NCBI GenBank assembly: GCA_031216915.1
Contig: CM062297.1
Coordinates: 826,548,786-826,612,785, forward strand
Direction of reading: 5' to 3'
DNA length: 64,000 nucleotides
Source: Pictodentalium vernedei
Lineage: Eukaryota > Mollusca > Scaphopoda > Dentaliida > Dentaliidae
Position numbers and translations under genes: made by a program. The notes under the pieces are model-generated. The model was given only the letters and a program-made list of their open reading frames with translations, was not told where the DNA came from and ran no database searches. Below are positions 21,414 through 32,810 of this stretch, piece by piece; position 1 is the stretch's first letter, and each line of letters opens with the position of its first letter.

Positions 21414-21446
21414 ACTGTTTGGTGATTTCTGGTCCAAAGCCATTAA
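21414..21446. repeat. 228-bp tandem unit 2, right part
   Basis: ACTGTTTGGTG... to CATTAA matches 3462-3494 of unit 1. It completes the unit split by DIRS A. Confidence 0.9.
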
Positions 21447-22504
21447 TTGACATTTAACTTAATGGGGATTAATACAGTTGTTACACAACAACTGCCGTGG
21501 ACAAGTCTAATTCCACAGGTTGGCAATATTTCCATGGATGCAATAATATTACATAACCAAACACTAATTACAGGAATTATCATCAAAAATTTAACTAATC
21601 GAGCCCCGGGTACAACCCGGTGTTTCATTAATTGCAATTTTTGCTGCTGATGATTATTTATTATCTGAAAATTGCATACGTGGACATCACTGCCCTGGAG
21701 TGGATTACAAATAGTCCCCACCAACTGTACCTGAAGGTGAATAGACGTGTGAAGAGAATATGTGTTCCATCCCATCCCAGGTATGCAAAGATCAGTAATT
21801 GCTCTCTTTTGACGATGGCTGGAGATGGCATATTAGTAATTAGAAACCTTATGGGAGTAGGATTAAAAAATGTTTTTCAATTCAAGTTCCTTGATTCATA
21901 TTTAAACTCCTTATGGGAGGAAACTCTTTGAAAACCTTGTTCTCCTGACACCAGTGAAATTTTTTTTTCTTTTTTTTGTTTTTGATAATTCGTATACAGC
22001 ATCTTTGTGGGGGAAGGCAGGAGCAGATTTCAGTTTGTTTTAAAGCTGAACACTGGGTTTATGTAAATGTGCTTCTTATAAGATCTCAAATACTTATTAG
22101 TGCAATACAAATATTTTTGTAAATGAAGGGCTTTATGTCCATGTGGGTTGTCTGCATCTTTTAAGGTTTGGAAGGAAAAAGTCTGTTTACAATATATACA
22201 TTTATTAACTCTATATAGCATCTCACATACTTACAAACTATATACACAAATTGAGAACTTAAAACTGTTCCATATATTTGGTGTTTTTACATCGCTGACT
22301 TAACCCCAACTGTCTGCAATATCAATTTGCTCATAACTCAGCTACCCACTGAATAACTGTAAAAAACTCACCTATATCTAATTCTCTGAAATCCATTGGC
22401 TAGAAAGGTATTTGACTGTTAGCCAATAGCCATTTAAAAACTACTTTTTAAAAGTTGGAATGGGTGAAACTGTCTGAAACCGTCTCAAAGTGCTAGGTAT
22501 GACG
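21447..22504. other. No recognisable gene
   Basis: AT-rich sequence with only short ORFs in conflicting frames. Contains a T-rich run near 21961-21981. No element ends were recognised. Confidence 0.4.
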
Positions 22505-22663
22505 TCCAGAAGGGCCATCAAGCGTCCAGCTTTGTTCAATCAGTATCAAAGATGACATTTTGAGTGGTGTATGGCACAACAGCTTTTGAATCTCAAGACA
22601 TGGAGGAGCGACCATTAGTCAGACGAGAGTAGGTTCCTGCTTCATGTCACAGTTGGTCCCATG

Positions 22664-22917
22664 CAGGCCTGAAAATAAGCCGTCTGAAATTTGTAGAATG
22701 AGGTTCCCACAGGGTGAATTTGATCATGCTATCCCATACAGTGGGCCACTTTATCCTCTCGGTACCTCCATCTGTTTAGTTTTGAGACCCTGATTCAGAT
22801 TGAGGTTAACAGAGGGTAAATTTTGTGATGCTACCCTGCTGTGCAGGATAGCATCACTAAATTCACCCTGTGGGGCACCTCATTTTGCAGATGTCAGTAT
22901 GCTTATTTTCTGGCTTG
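22664..22917. mobile_element. hAT MITE, 254 bp, in the Tc1 relic
   Basis: Ends CAGGCCTGAAAATAAGC and GCTTATTTTCTGGCTTG are inverted copies. The 8-bp TSD GTCCCATG is exact at 22656-22663 and 22918-22925. The interior contains repeated inverted GGTGAATTT / GATGCTA(T/C)CC words. A sister copy with the same ends sits at 41240-41490. It interrupts the transposase at VGPM|RVW. Confidence 0.88.
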
Positions 22918-23451
22918 GTCCCATGAGAGTGTGGAGGCATAGAAATACTGCTTATGTGCCCATGAACATCAGACCTGCTGTTCCTTGTGAAGGATCAGTA
23001 ATGATCTGAAGATACCTCTCTCATGATTGTAAATTTGATATGGTGACTGTATGTCGGAATCTCAATGGTCATTAGTACATCCGGGACATTCTCAATCTGA
23101 TTGCCGTGCCTCATTTTGATGACCACCCGTTGGCTACTCACCCTGTATTCATGGACGACAATGCAAGGCCACACAGTTCCCATGCTCGGGGAGCATTCCT
23201 CCAGAACAATGCTATTACAGCACTACCTTGGCCTGCAATGAGCCATGATTTGAACCCCACAGAACATATCTGGGACCTTCTTGGACTTCGTGCGCAGGCA
23301 AGGGATCTGGCTTTACAGAATTTGGTAAATTTGGAAGCTGCATTACATGAGGAGTGGTAGCAGTTGCCTCTGGAACGTATCAGATGACTCACTGGTAGCA
23401 TTAGGAGGAGGGTTCAGGCTGTCATCCAGGCACGTGATGGTACACTCACTA

Positions 23452-23802
23452 TTTATTTATTGGGGTTTAAGGTCACATATTTCTGCACAATGGCTAACCA
23501 TGACCGGGACAGTTTTACGGGTGGAGGAAGCCGGAGTACCCGAAGAGAACCACCGAGCAACTGTCAGCTCCCCAACATACTAACTCCACACAAGCAGGGT
23601 TTGCATTGGTTGAAGACAAGGGCACCATCGACGCGCACCGTGCCCCCACATGGGCAATGGGGGTGAAGTGTCTTGCCCAAGGACACAACGCGGTTGCCGC
23701 AGTTGGGATTCAAACCGAGGACCTCTCGGTTTGCAGCCTGCACCTCTACCTACTGAACCTCTACCTACTGAGCCACCGCGCCCCCCCCCCCCCCCCCCCC
23801 CC
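23452..23802 (-). mobile_element. tRNA-derived SINE, 351 bp, with 13-bp TSD
   Basis: Exact 13-bp TSD GGTACACTCACTA at 23439-23451 and 23803-23815. On the minus strand the head carries a pol III A box TGGCTCAGTAGG (23764-23775) and a B box GGTTTGAATCC (23706-23716); a 15-bp piece including part of the A box is duplicated. The 3' tail is AATAAATAAA-like. The head begins with a run of 22 G (minus strand), which is odd for a SINE. The inverted Tc1 copy at 24718-25300 lacks this insertion. A related tail occurs near 4430 and 6880, and a partial body at 50333. Confidence 0.85.
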
Positions 23803-24105
23803 GGTACACTCACTACTGACGTCAGTCACTGCTACTGTGTTCAAGAGATGACAATTTCCATTTTTTGTCAGTAATTACCAACATTGTTTCATCATTGACC
23901 ATTCCAGCAACAAACTTGTCGAGAGAACACTTTTCCATCACAAACATTAGTGACAGATATTTAATTAGCGCCATTAAAATACTGCATATTTTCATCATTG
24001 TGTTGCCTTTCATTTGTCAATAGACCATTCTTTCCCCAAACAATCCTTTTTTGGTCATGTGAAAGATAGCATAAAGTAATAACAGTTTCTATTGACATCA
24101 CTGCA

Positions 24106-24717
24106 AAAAAAAAACTAAGTTCCAGGTGTTTCTGTATCTCATAATTTACATTTTTGAGCAACTTGATTTTTCAGAACAGACTTGCTCTGAATATTTTTGG
24201 GAGGTTAGTTACTGAAGCACAAGCTATCAGAATGAACTTTGGGATTAAATACAAAAACAAATCATTTTTTCTATCGTAATATTTGCTCAATTAAATTGGT
24301 AACTAAAGGCTTTGTTTTATACATTGGTTTAGAAAGTGTGGTTAAGCTTCTAAATGTACTTGTATTTATGGCTTTATATTAATTTCAATTTATCAATATT
24401 GCAACCTGAAGTGCTATCAAATTATGTTCATTTGGGATCAACCATGAATAAAATTCTATCACTTTCTAAGGACCACAACCTCACACTGTAACATACACAG
24501 ACTCAATCATACACAGCCATACTAGGGGAACAAATATAAATAAATATAAAATGCCAAAAAGGGTTGCCAGCAATTTTGATTTTTTTCCTGAAAATTACAA
24601 AATATTCATTCTAGGCAAAATCCCATGTACACAGTCCAATAGCCAGGACATGTGTCAAAGTGAAATTTAACCATAATATACACTTGGAATTTAATTAAGG
24701 ACCCCCTAATTTTTCCC
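24106..24717. other. Spacer between two inverted Tc1 copies
   Basis: About 610 bp of AT-rich unique-looking sequence. No ORF of note and no recognised element. Confidence 0.5.
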
Positions 24718-25300
24718 ACAGTGGTGTTAATAGAAACTCATTACTTTCATGCTATCTTTGAGATGGCCCAAAGTGATTGTTTGCAGAAAGAATGGTCCGT
24801 TGACAAATGAAAGACAACACGATGGAAATATGCAATATTTTAATGGCACTAATTACACATATCTGTCACTAATGTTTTTGAAGGAAAAATGTTCTCTAGA
24901 CAAGTATAGTGCTGGGATGGTCCATGATTAAACAATGCTAGTAATTACTGACAAAAAATGTAACTTGTGAACTCGTGAACACAAGAGCAGTGTCTGACAT
25001 CAGTAGCAAGTGTACCCATGTGCCCGGATGACAGCCAGCACCCTCCTCCTAATACTACAAGCCTTCTGATACGGTCCTGAGACAATTCCTGCCACTCCTC
25101 ATGTAATGCAGATTCCGAATCGGCCAAATTCCGCACAGGCAGATCCCTTGCTTGCACATGACATCAAAGAAAGTCCCAGATGTGTTCTAAGGGAATCAAA
25201 TCGAGGCTCATTGCAGGCCCAGGTGGTGTTGTAATAGCATTGTTCTGAGGGAATGCTCTTACAGATTGGGGTTGATGTGGGCTATTGCCATGTCAATATT
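24718..25300 (-). pseudogene. Tc1-type transposase relic (copy 2), inverted
   Basis: Reverse-complement relative of copy 1. Its outer end begins CAGTGGTGTTAATAG, the mirror of the CATCACTG end of copy 1. Coding remnants on the minus strand are QNNAIT, PAMSLDLIPLEHIWDF and ADSESALHEEWQELSQDRIRRL. The conserved DNARPH box is degraded. It is cut on the right by a pearl-like element at ~25307. Confidence 0.8.
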
Positions 25301-25306
25301 TATTGA

Positions 25307-27105
25307 CCAGAGGCTCAAGTGAGCCTAAAACGCTCACCTAGCTTAAACTGTCAAAAGAGATGAGTGTATCAGTTAGTGATCAGCACCAAGAGCAATTTGC
25401 TGTGAGACAACCAAAGGCCACTTTTTTGGCCATTCATTTCTGCTGGTCCTTGGAAAGCTTCCTAGGAAGCTCTGTTCTGTGAAGTTTTGTTTTCAACCAC
25501 TATGGTTCCCCCCCACTCCCAATTTTTTTTTTTTTTTTTAAAAACAAGCGACTCAATTTGAACAAACTTGAATTTGACACTTCTAGAGATGTTACATACC
25601 AAATATGAAAGGATTCTCATTGGTGGACCTGAAGGAGAAGAATTTTCAAGAAATTTTCTCATATTGCACAAAGTTAAAATTGGGCTTCAATAAAAAGCCC
25701 AAATATTAACCCAGGGACACTGATTTGAACAACCTTCAATCTAACCCTCCCAGAGGTGTTGTACACCAAATATCATAAGAATCGGACTGCTGGATCTGAA
25801 GAAAATGATTTTAAACGATAATTCCCCATATTGTACTTACTAAATATTTGGGCTCCCTTGGGGAACCCAAATATTAACCCAGGAACTCGATTTGAACAAA
25901 TTTGAACCTTACACCTCTAGAGATGTCACATACTAAATATGAAAGTATTCTCACTAGTGAGTCTGAAAAAGATTTTCTAAGAAATTTTCTCATATTGCAC
26001 TAAGTTAAAATTTGCACTCCAATAAAGTGCGCAAATATTCATCCAGGGATTCCATTTGAACAAACTTGAATTTAACTCCCCTACAAATGCTACATACCAA
26101 ATATCAAAAGAATCTGACTGGTGATTCTGAAAAAGAAAATTTAAAAAAATTATTCCCCATAATTACACCAAGTTAATATTCAGGCTCCAGCAGGAAGCAC
26201 AAATATTAACCTAGGGACTCGATTTGAACAAATTCGAATCTTACACCTCTAGAGATGTCACATACCAAATATGAAAGGATTCTCACCAGCAGGTCTGAAA
26301 AAGATTTTTAAGAAATTTTCTCATATTGCACTAAGTCAATGTTTGCACTCCAATAAAGAGCCCAAATATTCATCCAGGGATTCCATTTGAACAAACTTGA
26401 ATCTAACCCCACTAAAGATACTGCATACCAGATATAAAAAGAATCTGACAGGTGGATCTGAAGAAGAAGATTTTTAAATATCCCCCATATTGCACCAAGT
26501 TAATAACCGGGCTATCATAGGAAGCCCAAATATTAACCCACGGTCTCGATTTGAACAAATTCAAATCTTACAACTCTAGAGATGTCACATACCAAATATG
26601 AAAGAAAGTATTCTCACTAATGAGTCTGAAAAGAAGATTTTTTAAGAAATTTTCTCATACTGCACTAAGTTAAAAATTTGGGCTCCAATAAAGAGCCCAA
26701 ATATTCAACCAGCGATCCCATTTGAACAAACTTGAATCTAACCCCCTAGAGATGCGGCATACCAAATATCAAAAGAATCTGACTGGTGGATCTGAAGAAG
26801 AAGATTTTTTAAGATTATTCCCCATATTGCACCAAGTTAATATTTGGGCTCCCATAGGAAGCCCAAATATTAACCCAGGGACTCAATTTGAACAGACTTC
26901 AATCTGACCCATGTAGAGATGTTGTGTACCAAGTATCAAAAGAATCTGACTGTTTGATCTGAAGAAGATTTTTAAAGCTTATTTCCCATAGCACCCTAAG
27001 TTAATTATTTGGGCTCGATTTGAACACACTTGTATTTGACCATCCTATGGATGCTGTATACCAAATACCAAATATCAAAAGAAAGATTCTGATCAGCTGT
27101 TCAGA
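25307..27105. mobile_element. Pearl/HINE-like element, family 1, copy 1-2 (5' end and core; 3' end missing)
   Basis: 5' hairpin AGAGGCTCA/AGTGAGCCT, then CGCTCACCT. The core comprises about eight ~165-bp units that alternate between two types. Type a contains TAGAGATGTCACATACC and GAAATTTTCTCATATTGCAC. Type b contains CTGACTGGTGGATCTGAAG and TTCCCCATATTGCACC. The result is a dimeric ~330-bp higher-order pattern. The 3' module and terminal hairpin are absent. Confidence 0.72.
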
Positions 27106-27877
27106 AGAAAATATTTTTTTGAATTTTTGCAAATATGCTGACTCCGCATTTTTCCAAATGCCCCTACAGAACACGCTGACACAACCAATAACAGGGGTCA
27201 GCCGAGTGGGCGACTGGGGCGAAGAAGTTGCCTTGTCATTCCTCAAGTCGCCTTGGCTTACATTGGGGGCAAAATTCAAGTTGCCCTCCAAAACTTCCTT
27301 GGGAGACATGGCAGTTTACTGTATTTTCTTATGTTTTATTTCCAAAAAAAAAACGCTTCCGCATTCACAAAAAAGTAAACACGGCTGCTGTTAAAATCCG
27401 TCATACGGCTCTGAAAATAGCCTAAACTAGCCCAATTTTATATTTCTGAAACGAGTTGTAATGGCGAAGTCGTTCGAACAATAGGCCCCAACTGATAGCA
27501 GCCAGCACAAAATGCTACTTAAAAACAAAAGTGCCCGCAAAAACAACGAATCGCACATGACACGCATCGTGTTAATTAGAATTTATTAAAGTTAACCACC
27601 GTTTCAAAACAAAAAAAATGTGTAGGAGACAGTTCATCCATAAAAATGTCGAAATTGCTTACGGTTCCGCTCTGTTCCACTAGTTGCATTGAAATTCGCC
27701 CCGCAATTTGCATTGAAAGTTTTTCTTTGAAAACTTGTGTTGGAAGGGAGTTAAATGCAATAAGGCTACAATAGAAATCACACGTATTAGGATGGATAAA
27801 AATGGCAGGCATTATAGCACCAATTGCACGTGTCAATGTAAGATGGTTGGCAGAAATTGTCATTTTTCTGGTATCAG
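27106..27877. other. No recognisable gene; mixed repeat debris
   Basis: A segment at 27190-27300 (GGGTCAGCCGAGTGGGCGAC...) has a weak relative at ~43670-43750. A 105-residue minus-strand ORF (27893-27576) has no recognised motif. No element borders are clear. Confidence 0.3.
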
Positions 27878-28045
27878 GACAACTCGTACCCACGGCAACT
27901 CGTACCAGTCAAGTCGTACCGAAAATTGGACTCGTACCAATTTTCGGCTGGCCAACTCGTGCCCACAGTTGGACAACTCGTACCCAAGGTTGAACAACTG
28001 GTACCCACAGTTGGTCAACATGTACCTGGTCTTTAACTGTATGGG
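27878..28045. repeat. CAACTCGTACC minisatellite-like block, copy 1
   Basis: Seven or so imperfect ~25-bp repeats around CAACTCGTACCCA, followed by a TTTAACTGTATGGGCGAAG flank. The same block with the same flank occurs inverted at 31330-31500, so it belongs to a dispersed element rather than a local array. Confidence 0.65.
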
Positions 28046-28314
28046 CGAAGACGAATATTGGCTGAAGGACTTAAGAAGATGAGTGTCTGCTTTCAATGGG
28101 TGTGTATAAAGGCAAAAACATTCCATTTTTAGCAATTATCTCAGCAGAACAGTCTGAACAGACTTCGCCGAAAGTCAATTTCACCAGTATGAACATTTCA
28201 TCAAGAGAGCAATTTGAAGGAAACAGGAAATATTTAAATTATATATTAATACAGTGGTGCAGATACGGGAGACGACACCCCCCCCCCCAAAAAAAACAAA
28301 AAAACAAAAACAAA

Positions 28315-28554
28315 ACAAGAGGCCCCAAAGGGCCTGAGGGCACTCACCTGACATGGTAGCCTAAATATCAACCCAGAGAATTGATTTCAACAAGTTGCAT
28401 CTGCTCCTCCTAAGAAAAGCTTTTACCAAATATCCAAAGATTCTGACTGGTGGATCTAAAAAAAAAAGAAGATTTTTAAAGAATACTCCTCATATTGAAC
28501 TAAGTTATAATTCGGGCTCCCACAGGGACTTGGCTTTAACATACTTGAATCCCC

Positions 28555-28587
<33 letters not shown>

Positions 28588-30042
28588 GGATGCTGCACAC
28601 CAAATATCAAAATATTCCGACTGCTGGATCTGAAGAAGATTTTTAAAGAAAATTGCTTATTTTGAACTAAGTTACAACTCAAGCTCCCACAGTGAGTCCA
28701 AATATGGACCTAGGGACCTGGCTTCAACAAACTTGAACCTCCCCCCCCCCCCCCCCCCCCCCAAGCTTGGTGCATACCCAATATCAAAAGATTCTGGCTG
28801 CTGGATCTTGAGAAGAAGATTTTCAAAGAAATTTGCCTGAAATGCACTAAGTTCGAATTCGAGCTTCTATAGCGAGCCCAAATATGAATCTAGGGCGCTG
28901 ATTTGAACAAACTTGAATCAGATCTGCCCCACAATGTTGCATATGAAATATCAAAAGATTTTGCCTGCTGAATCTGGAGAAGATTTTTAAGAAATTTGCC
29001 TCAAATGCACTAAGTTCGAATTTGGGCTTCTATAGTGAGCCCAAATATGAATCCAGGGGGCCGATTTGAACAAACTTGAATCAGATCCACCCCACAATGT
29101 TGCATGCCAAATATCAAAAGATTCTGCCTGCTCGATCTGGAGAACAAGATTTTTTAAGAAATTTGCCTGAAATGCAATAAGTTCGAAATCGGGCTCCTAT
29201 ACTGAGCCCAAATATGAACCCAGGGGGCCGATTTGAACAAACTTGAATTAGATCCACCCTACAATGTTGCATACCAAATATCAAAGATTCTGCCTGCTGG
29301 ATCTGGAGAAGATTTTTTAATCCTTTTCCCATTGCCTGCAGTGTTAAAAAGTGCTGACTCAGCACTTTTTCAGAGTCCTAAAAAAGTACCTTAATTGTGA
29401 TCAAACCGATAGGGATTTGTTTTAACCATTCTATTCTACTGTATAAAAGTAAGCTTTATACAAAATAAGAATTCTCTGTGCCGTGTAGTTTTGGAGATAT
29501 GGCAGTTTTAAGGTTTTTCCTATTTTTAGCTCCCGAGGTTCCCACGGGACAATGAGAATAATTTTTTTTTGCATCAATCAACTACTTATGACCCATTATC
29601 ATCTCATATAAAATTTGGTTCAAATCGACCTGACGGTTCTGAAAATAGAAATTTTAGGCGTGGCCAAAATTTTTGCCCCTCCCATAACGAAGGTAAATAA
29701 TGCCCGACAAACTTCTCTTGAACAAACTTGAGTCTACACCTCAAAAGGAAGCTGCATACCAAATATCAAGTCTCTGCTATTGCTGGTTCTTGAGAAGAAG
29801 AGTTTTTAAGAATTGGAGCATTTTTGCCCCCATCCCTCTGCTCAATAAGAGCAGAAACCTAATTTGACAAAAAATCAAAATGCCCTTATATAACCCCTAC
29901 TCACATGAAATTTCATTAATATGCGGCCAGTGGTTTGGGAGAAAAAGGCCCAAACACCACCTTCATGACGGACGTCGGACGCCGGACGATGGACGAAAAG
30001 TGATCAGAAAAGTTCACCCTGACTTTCAGTCAGGTGAGCTAA
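28315..30042. mobile_element. Pearl/HINE-like element, family 1, copy 1-3 (complete)
   Basis: Starts ACAAGAGGCCCCAAAGGG and CTCACCTGAC. About six core units follow, two of them with C-run expansions (C30 at 28556, C22 at 28741) where other copies have C5-C6. The 3' module begins near 29320, then a GACGGACG-type microsatellite near 29970. The hairpin CCTGACT-TTC-AGTCAGG is followed by TGAGCTAA (CTAA 30039-30042). This is the cleanest reference copy in the window. It has no coding capacity. Confidence 0.82.
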
Positions 30043-31329
30043 AAATTGGGTAATCTTTGGCTCTTCGTTAAAACTTCTGAGGGATTTTCTACGTAATATT
30101 TTGTTGTACTGGTAGTCATACCCAGCATATCACATGCTGAGGGGGTTAACGCAAAATCAGATGTGATCGGGGCTCATTCCCCCACCCCTTCATTGGTTGA
30201 AGGATTAACGCAATGTCGGACGCGATCGGGGCCCATCAGAGGTCCCTTTCCTGGTCAAATTACATCTATATAGACCTGTGCCAATTTTTGTTTCGATCGG
30301 TCGAGGCACGAGAGTCAGGTGCCTGTAAAGAGAGAGAGAGAGATTCACTTTTATAGTCTATTGCAAACCTTACAAAAATGCTAATTATCATTCAATTTTC
30401 ATGATTGTCATGGAAGATAATTGTTAGAAAAACACACCTCCCAACTGGAAGATTAACTTAATTGGCGATAATAATATGCACAGACAATTGGAAGAAAATT
30501 AAACACCAATCGACTATAAGGTAATAGATGATAGAAAATAATTCATGATCTCACACCTGTCACTGCCGGGTAAGTCTAAATTAAATGACTGTCGAGTTTT
30601 CAGGTGTGTCGGTGTTGACCATAAAATTTCCAACAGAAATCATTTGATGCGAGCTGGTGAACTTAGAGAGAGATGTATTAGAGCTTTTTACTTGGATTTT
30701 TTTTAAATGAACATCATTTGTGATCTTCTTGATTCAAATGTGCTACGCTTCAAGTACAAAATCCGGCTGGACTCTCAATTTACAATGAAATCCTTTCTTG
30801 CCTGACCGGTGTGGCACCTCACCAGTGATGTAACTTTGCCACACGAAAAATAATCTAAAGGTGAAGAGTGGCATTATTAATTAGGAAAGGCAAGAGTTAA
30901 TGCGACGAAAGCTATCGTTTTCACCCTGATAATTTGCAGAGCCGAGGCCTAGATGCAAGGCCTTTTATTTTTTTCCAGTACTCTATTTCCCAATATTGAA
31001 GCGCAGAAACCAGGGGTCAGGGTTGGGGGGGGGGGGGGGGGGGGGGGTCATTCACCCCAGTTCTCGTACGAATACAACTGCAGACTTCCAGGAACCACTG
31101 GTGCCTGCTATTAACAAAGTACGGTCAATGAATATATGTTTCCTGTTCTGTGTATCACAGCCGTCATTTAGACATTAAATTTGTGTATATTTCCTTCATA
31201 TTCATGGAATATCTGACGAAGGAATTTCAAAGTAAACTGATTTCCATTACTATTATAGCACCTTAAACGGATCAAACAAAAGCAAAAAACCCTGCTTCTA
31301 TAGTTCTTAGGCCATTAACTGCCTTCGCC
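30043..31329. other. No recognisable gene
   Basis: AT-rich unique-looking DNA with a short (GA)n tract near 30333 and a G23 run at 31025-31047. ORFs are short. A pair of similar GGTTAACGCAA(A)/GGATTAACGCAA words at about 30140 and 30200 marks a short imperfect direct repeat. Confidence 0.4.
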
Positions 31330-31500
31330 CATACAATTAAACACCAAGTACAAGTTGACCAGCCATGGGTACGAGTTGTCCAACCTTGGGTATGAGTTGT
31401 CCAATTGTGGGTACGAGTTGTCCAGCCGAAAATGGGTATGAGTCATCCAATTTTGGGTACGACATGACTGGTACGAATTGACTAGAAGCCATTTTTCTGA
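31330..31500. repeat. CAACTCGTACC minisatellite-like block, copy 2 (inverted)
   Basis: Reverse complement of the 27878-28060 block: CCTTCGCCCATACAATTAAA flank followed by repeated GGTACGAGTTGTCCA words. The two copies are diverged but keep the same order of units. Confidence 0.65.
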
Positions 31501-32164
31501 ACAGTGCATCATCACACAGCGCAGCAGATAAGGGAGACAACTGAAATATTTTGTCATTTACCTCAGAAATAAATTAACTCAAATTGTTAATGACGCTTAA
31601 TTTACGAAGGATATCGAAAACATTTTTAACTACGCTTTTCAATTCAATTAGGACATTCGGACATTCAGAAACCATGAATGACCCAACTTCTTGAGTTAAA
31701 TACTTAAATACTTTCAACATTTTTTTTCTAAAAGAACATACCTTCTGTAACAGAGAAGAACACTCTCACCATGGGTAATGCTAAATTTCAAATCCACTGC
31801 ATTGAGGCAAATACAAAATCAACTGCATGGTAACCCTAGTCATCACAGTTAGGGAAAGAGTTAGGGTATTCAGAAACCATGAACGACACAATTTTTTGTA
31901 GGGGAGGGGGGGGGGGGGGGAGGATTTTAACCTACATGACTTAGTTTTGTGTGTGTATGTATGTTTGTATAACATTTATTTATTTTTTTCTCCACAATTG
32001 TGTCCTCTATGTACATTTATTTTGTCATGATGTCATATACGTTTTGTTTTTTTCGGACTTCTCCCTCATGTCCATTGACTTCTCCCTCCTGTCCCCTGAC
32101 TTCTCCCTAAAGTCTCTGGAGGGAGAAGTCACTTCTCCCTAAAATCAGCTGCCAGGCTGACCCC
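31501..32164. other. No recognisable gene; short CTTCTCCCT repeats
   Basis: Contains a G15 run (31906-31920) and, at 32057-32140, five or six spaced copies of GACTTCTCCCT with one inverted GGGAGAAGTC copy. No coding region was seen. Confidence 0.4.
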
Positions 32165-32425
32165 TGACCAATAACCTTTTTTCTTAATCCATTCTACTGG
32201 TCAAAAGGATGCTTCATACCAAATAACAGTCATGTGTTCTGTGTAGTTTAGGAAATATGGGCATTTGAATTTTTTTCTATTTTAAGTCCCTGGGGTACCC
32301 ACGGGGCTACGAAAAAAAAATTGGGGCATCAATCAAGTACTCTGGGGACCCACTTATACTACATGCCAAATTTGGTTCAAATCGGCCCATCGGTTCTTGA
32401 ACTAGAAATTTTGGGAACACTTCAC
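32165..32425. mobile_element. Family-1 pearl-like 3' module fragment
   Basis: Diverged match to the post-core module of family 1: CCATTCTACTGGTC, GTGTAGTTTAGGAAATATGGGC, CCCACGGGGCTAC, CCAAATTTGGTTCAAATCGGCC. Neither end is preserved. Confidence 0.6.
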
Positions 32426-32810
32426 CACCTCTGGTCTTCACCATAGAATATAACCGATACATTTCAAAGATAAAGAAGACTTTATTAAAACAGTGGCACC
32501 TCTTAGAACGGTCGCCTCCAATAACAAGAGCGCCACCAGGCGTGGCTAAATACACCCGTTCTAAGTTTTACATAACTCATGTGAAAAATAATTGGACTGA
32601 ACCCATATTCAAACTTGGTCAGTATTATTAGCTGGAAAATACACATACCAACTATGGTTGAGATCAAATAATCCAAACTGGATTTAATGAATGTTAATAG
32701 ACGGTCAAATTCCAAGTCAAAAAAAGGCTGTAACTCCAGATTTTTTTTAACTTAATAATTCACCTGTTTTCTCATTTTCATATTAAGCGATCTAAGGTCT
32801 TCACAAAATA
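32426..32810. other. No recognisable gene; small inverted repeat
   Basis: CTTAGAACGG near 32494 and CCGTTCTAAG near 32557 form 10-bp inverted arms about 50 bp apart. Nothing else was recognised. Confidence 0.35.

Larger units (their letters stand above)
22505..24105 (+). pseudogene. Tc1-type transposase relic (copy 1) with its 3' flank
   Basis: Tc1 transposases cut and paste at TA sites with a DD34E triad. Pieces in several frames read in order RRAIKRPALFNQY, WRSDH*SDESRFLLHVTVGPM, VWRHRNTAYVPMNIRPAVP, HDCKFDMVTV, FDDHPLATHPVFMDDNARPHSSHARG, WPAMSHDLNPTEHIWDLLGL and VNLEAALHEEW. The second Asp (MDDNARPH) and the Glu (NPTEH) are visible. Multiple stops and shifts plus a hAT MITE (22664-22917) and a SINE (23452-23802) make it dead. 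The non-coding tail runs to about 24105 (CATCACTG), probably the element's end. Confidence 0.85.

Noticed and set aside
23650..23780. A functional tRNA gene
   Set aside because: A and B boxes are present but the sequence is embedded in a 351-bp TSD-bounded SINE, the acceptor stem does not close, and a segment is duplicated.
23580..23813. Minus-strand Gly/Arg-rich ORF and plus-strand Pro-rich ORFs at the C22 run
   Set aside because: They are produced by the homopolymer and by the SINE body, not by a gene.
25550..26890. Regularly spaced repeats suggestive of a CRISPR array
   Set aside because: Units are ~165 bp, contiguous and eukaryotic; no short repeats with unique spacers and no cas genes.
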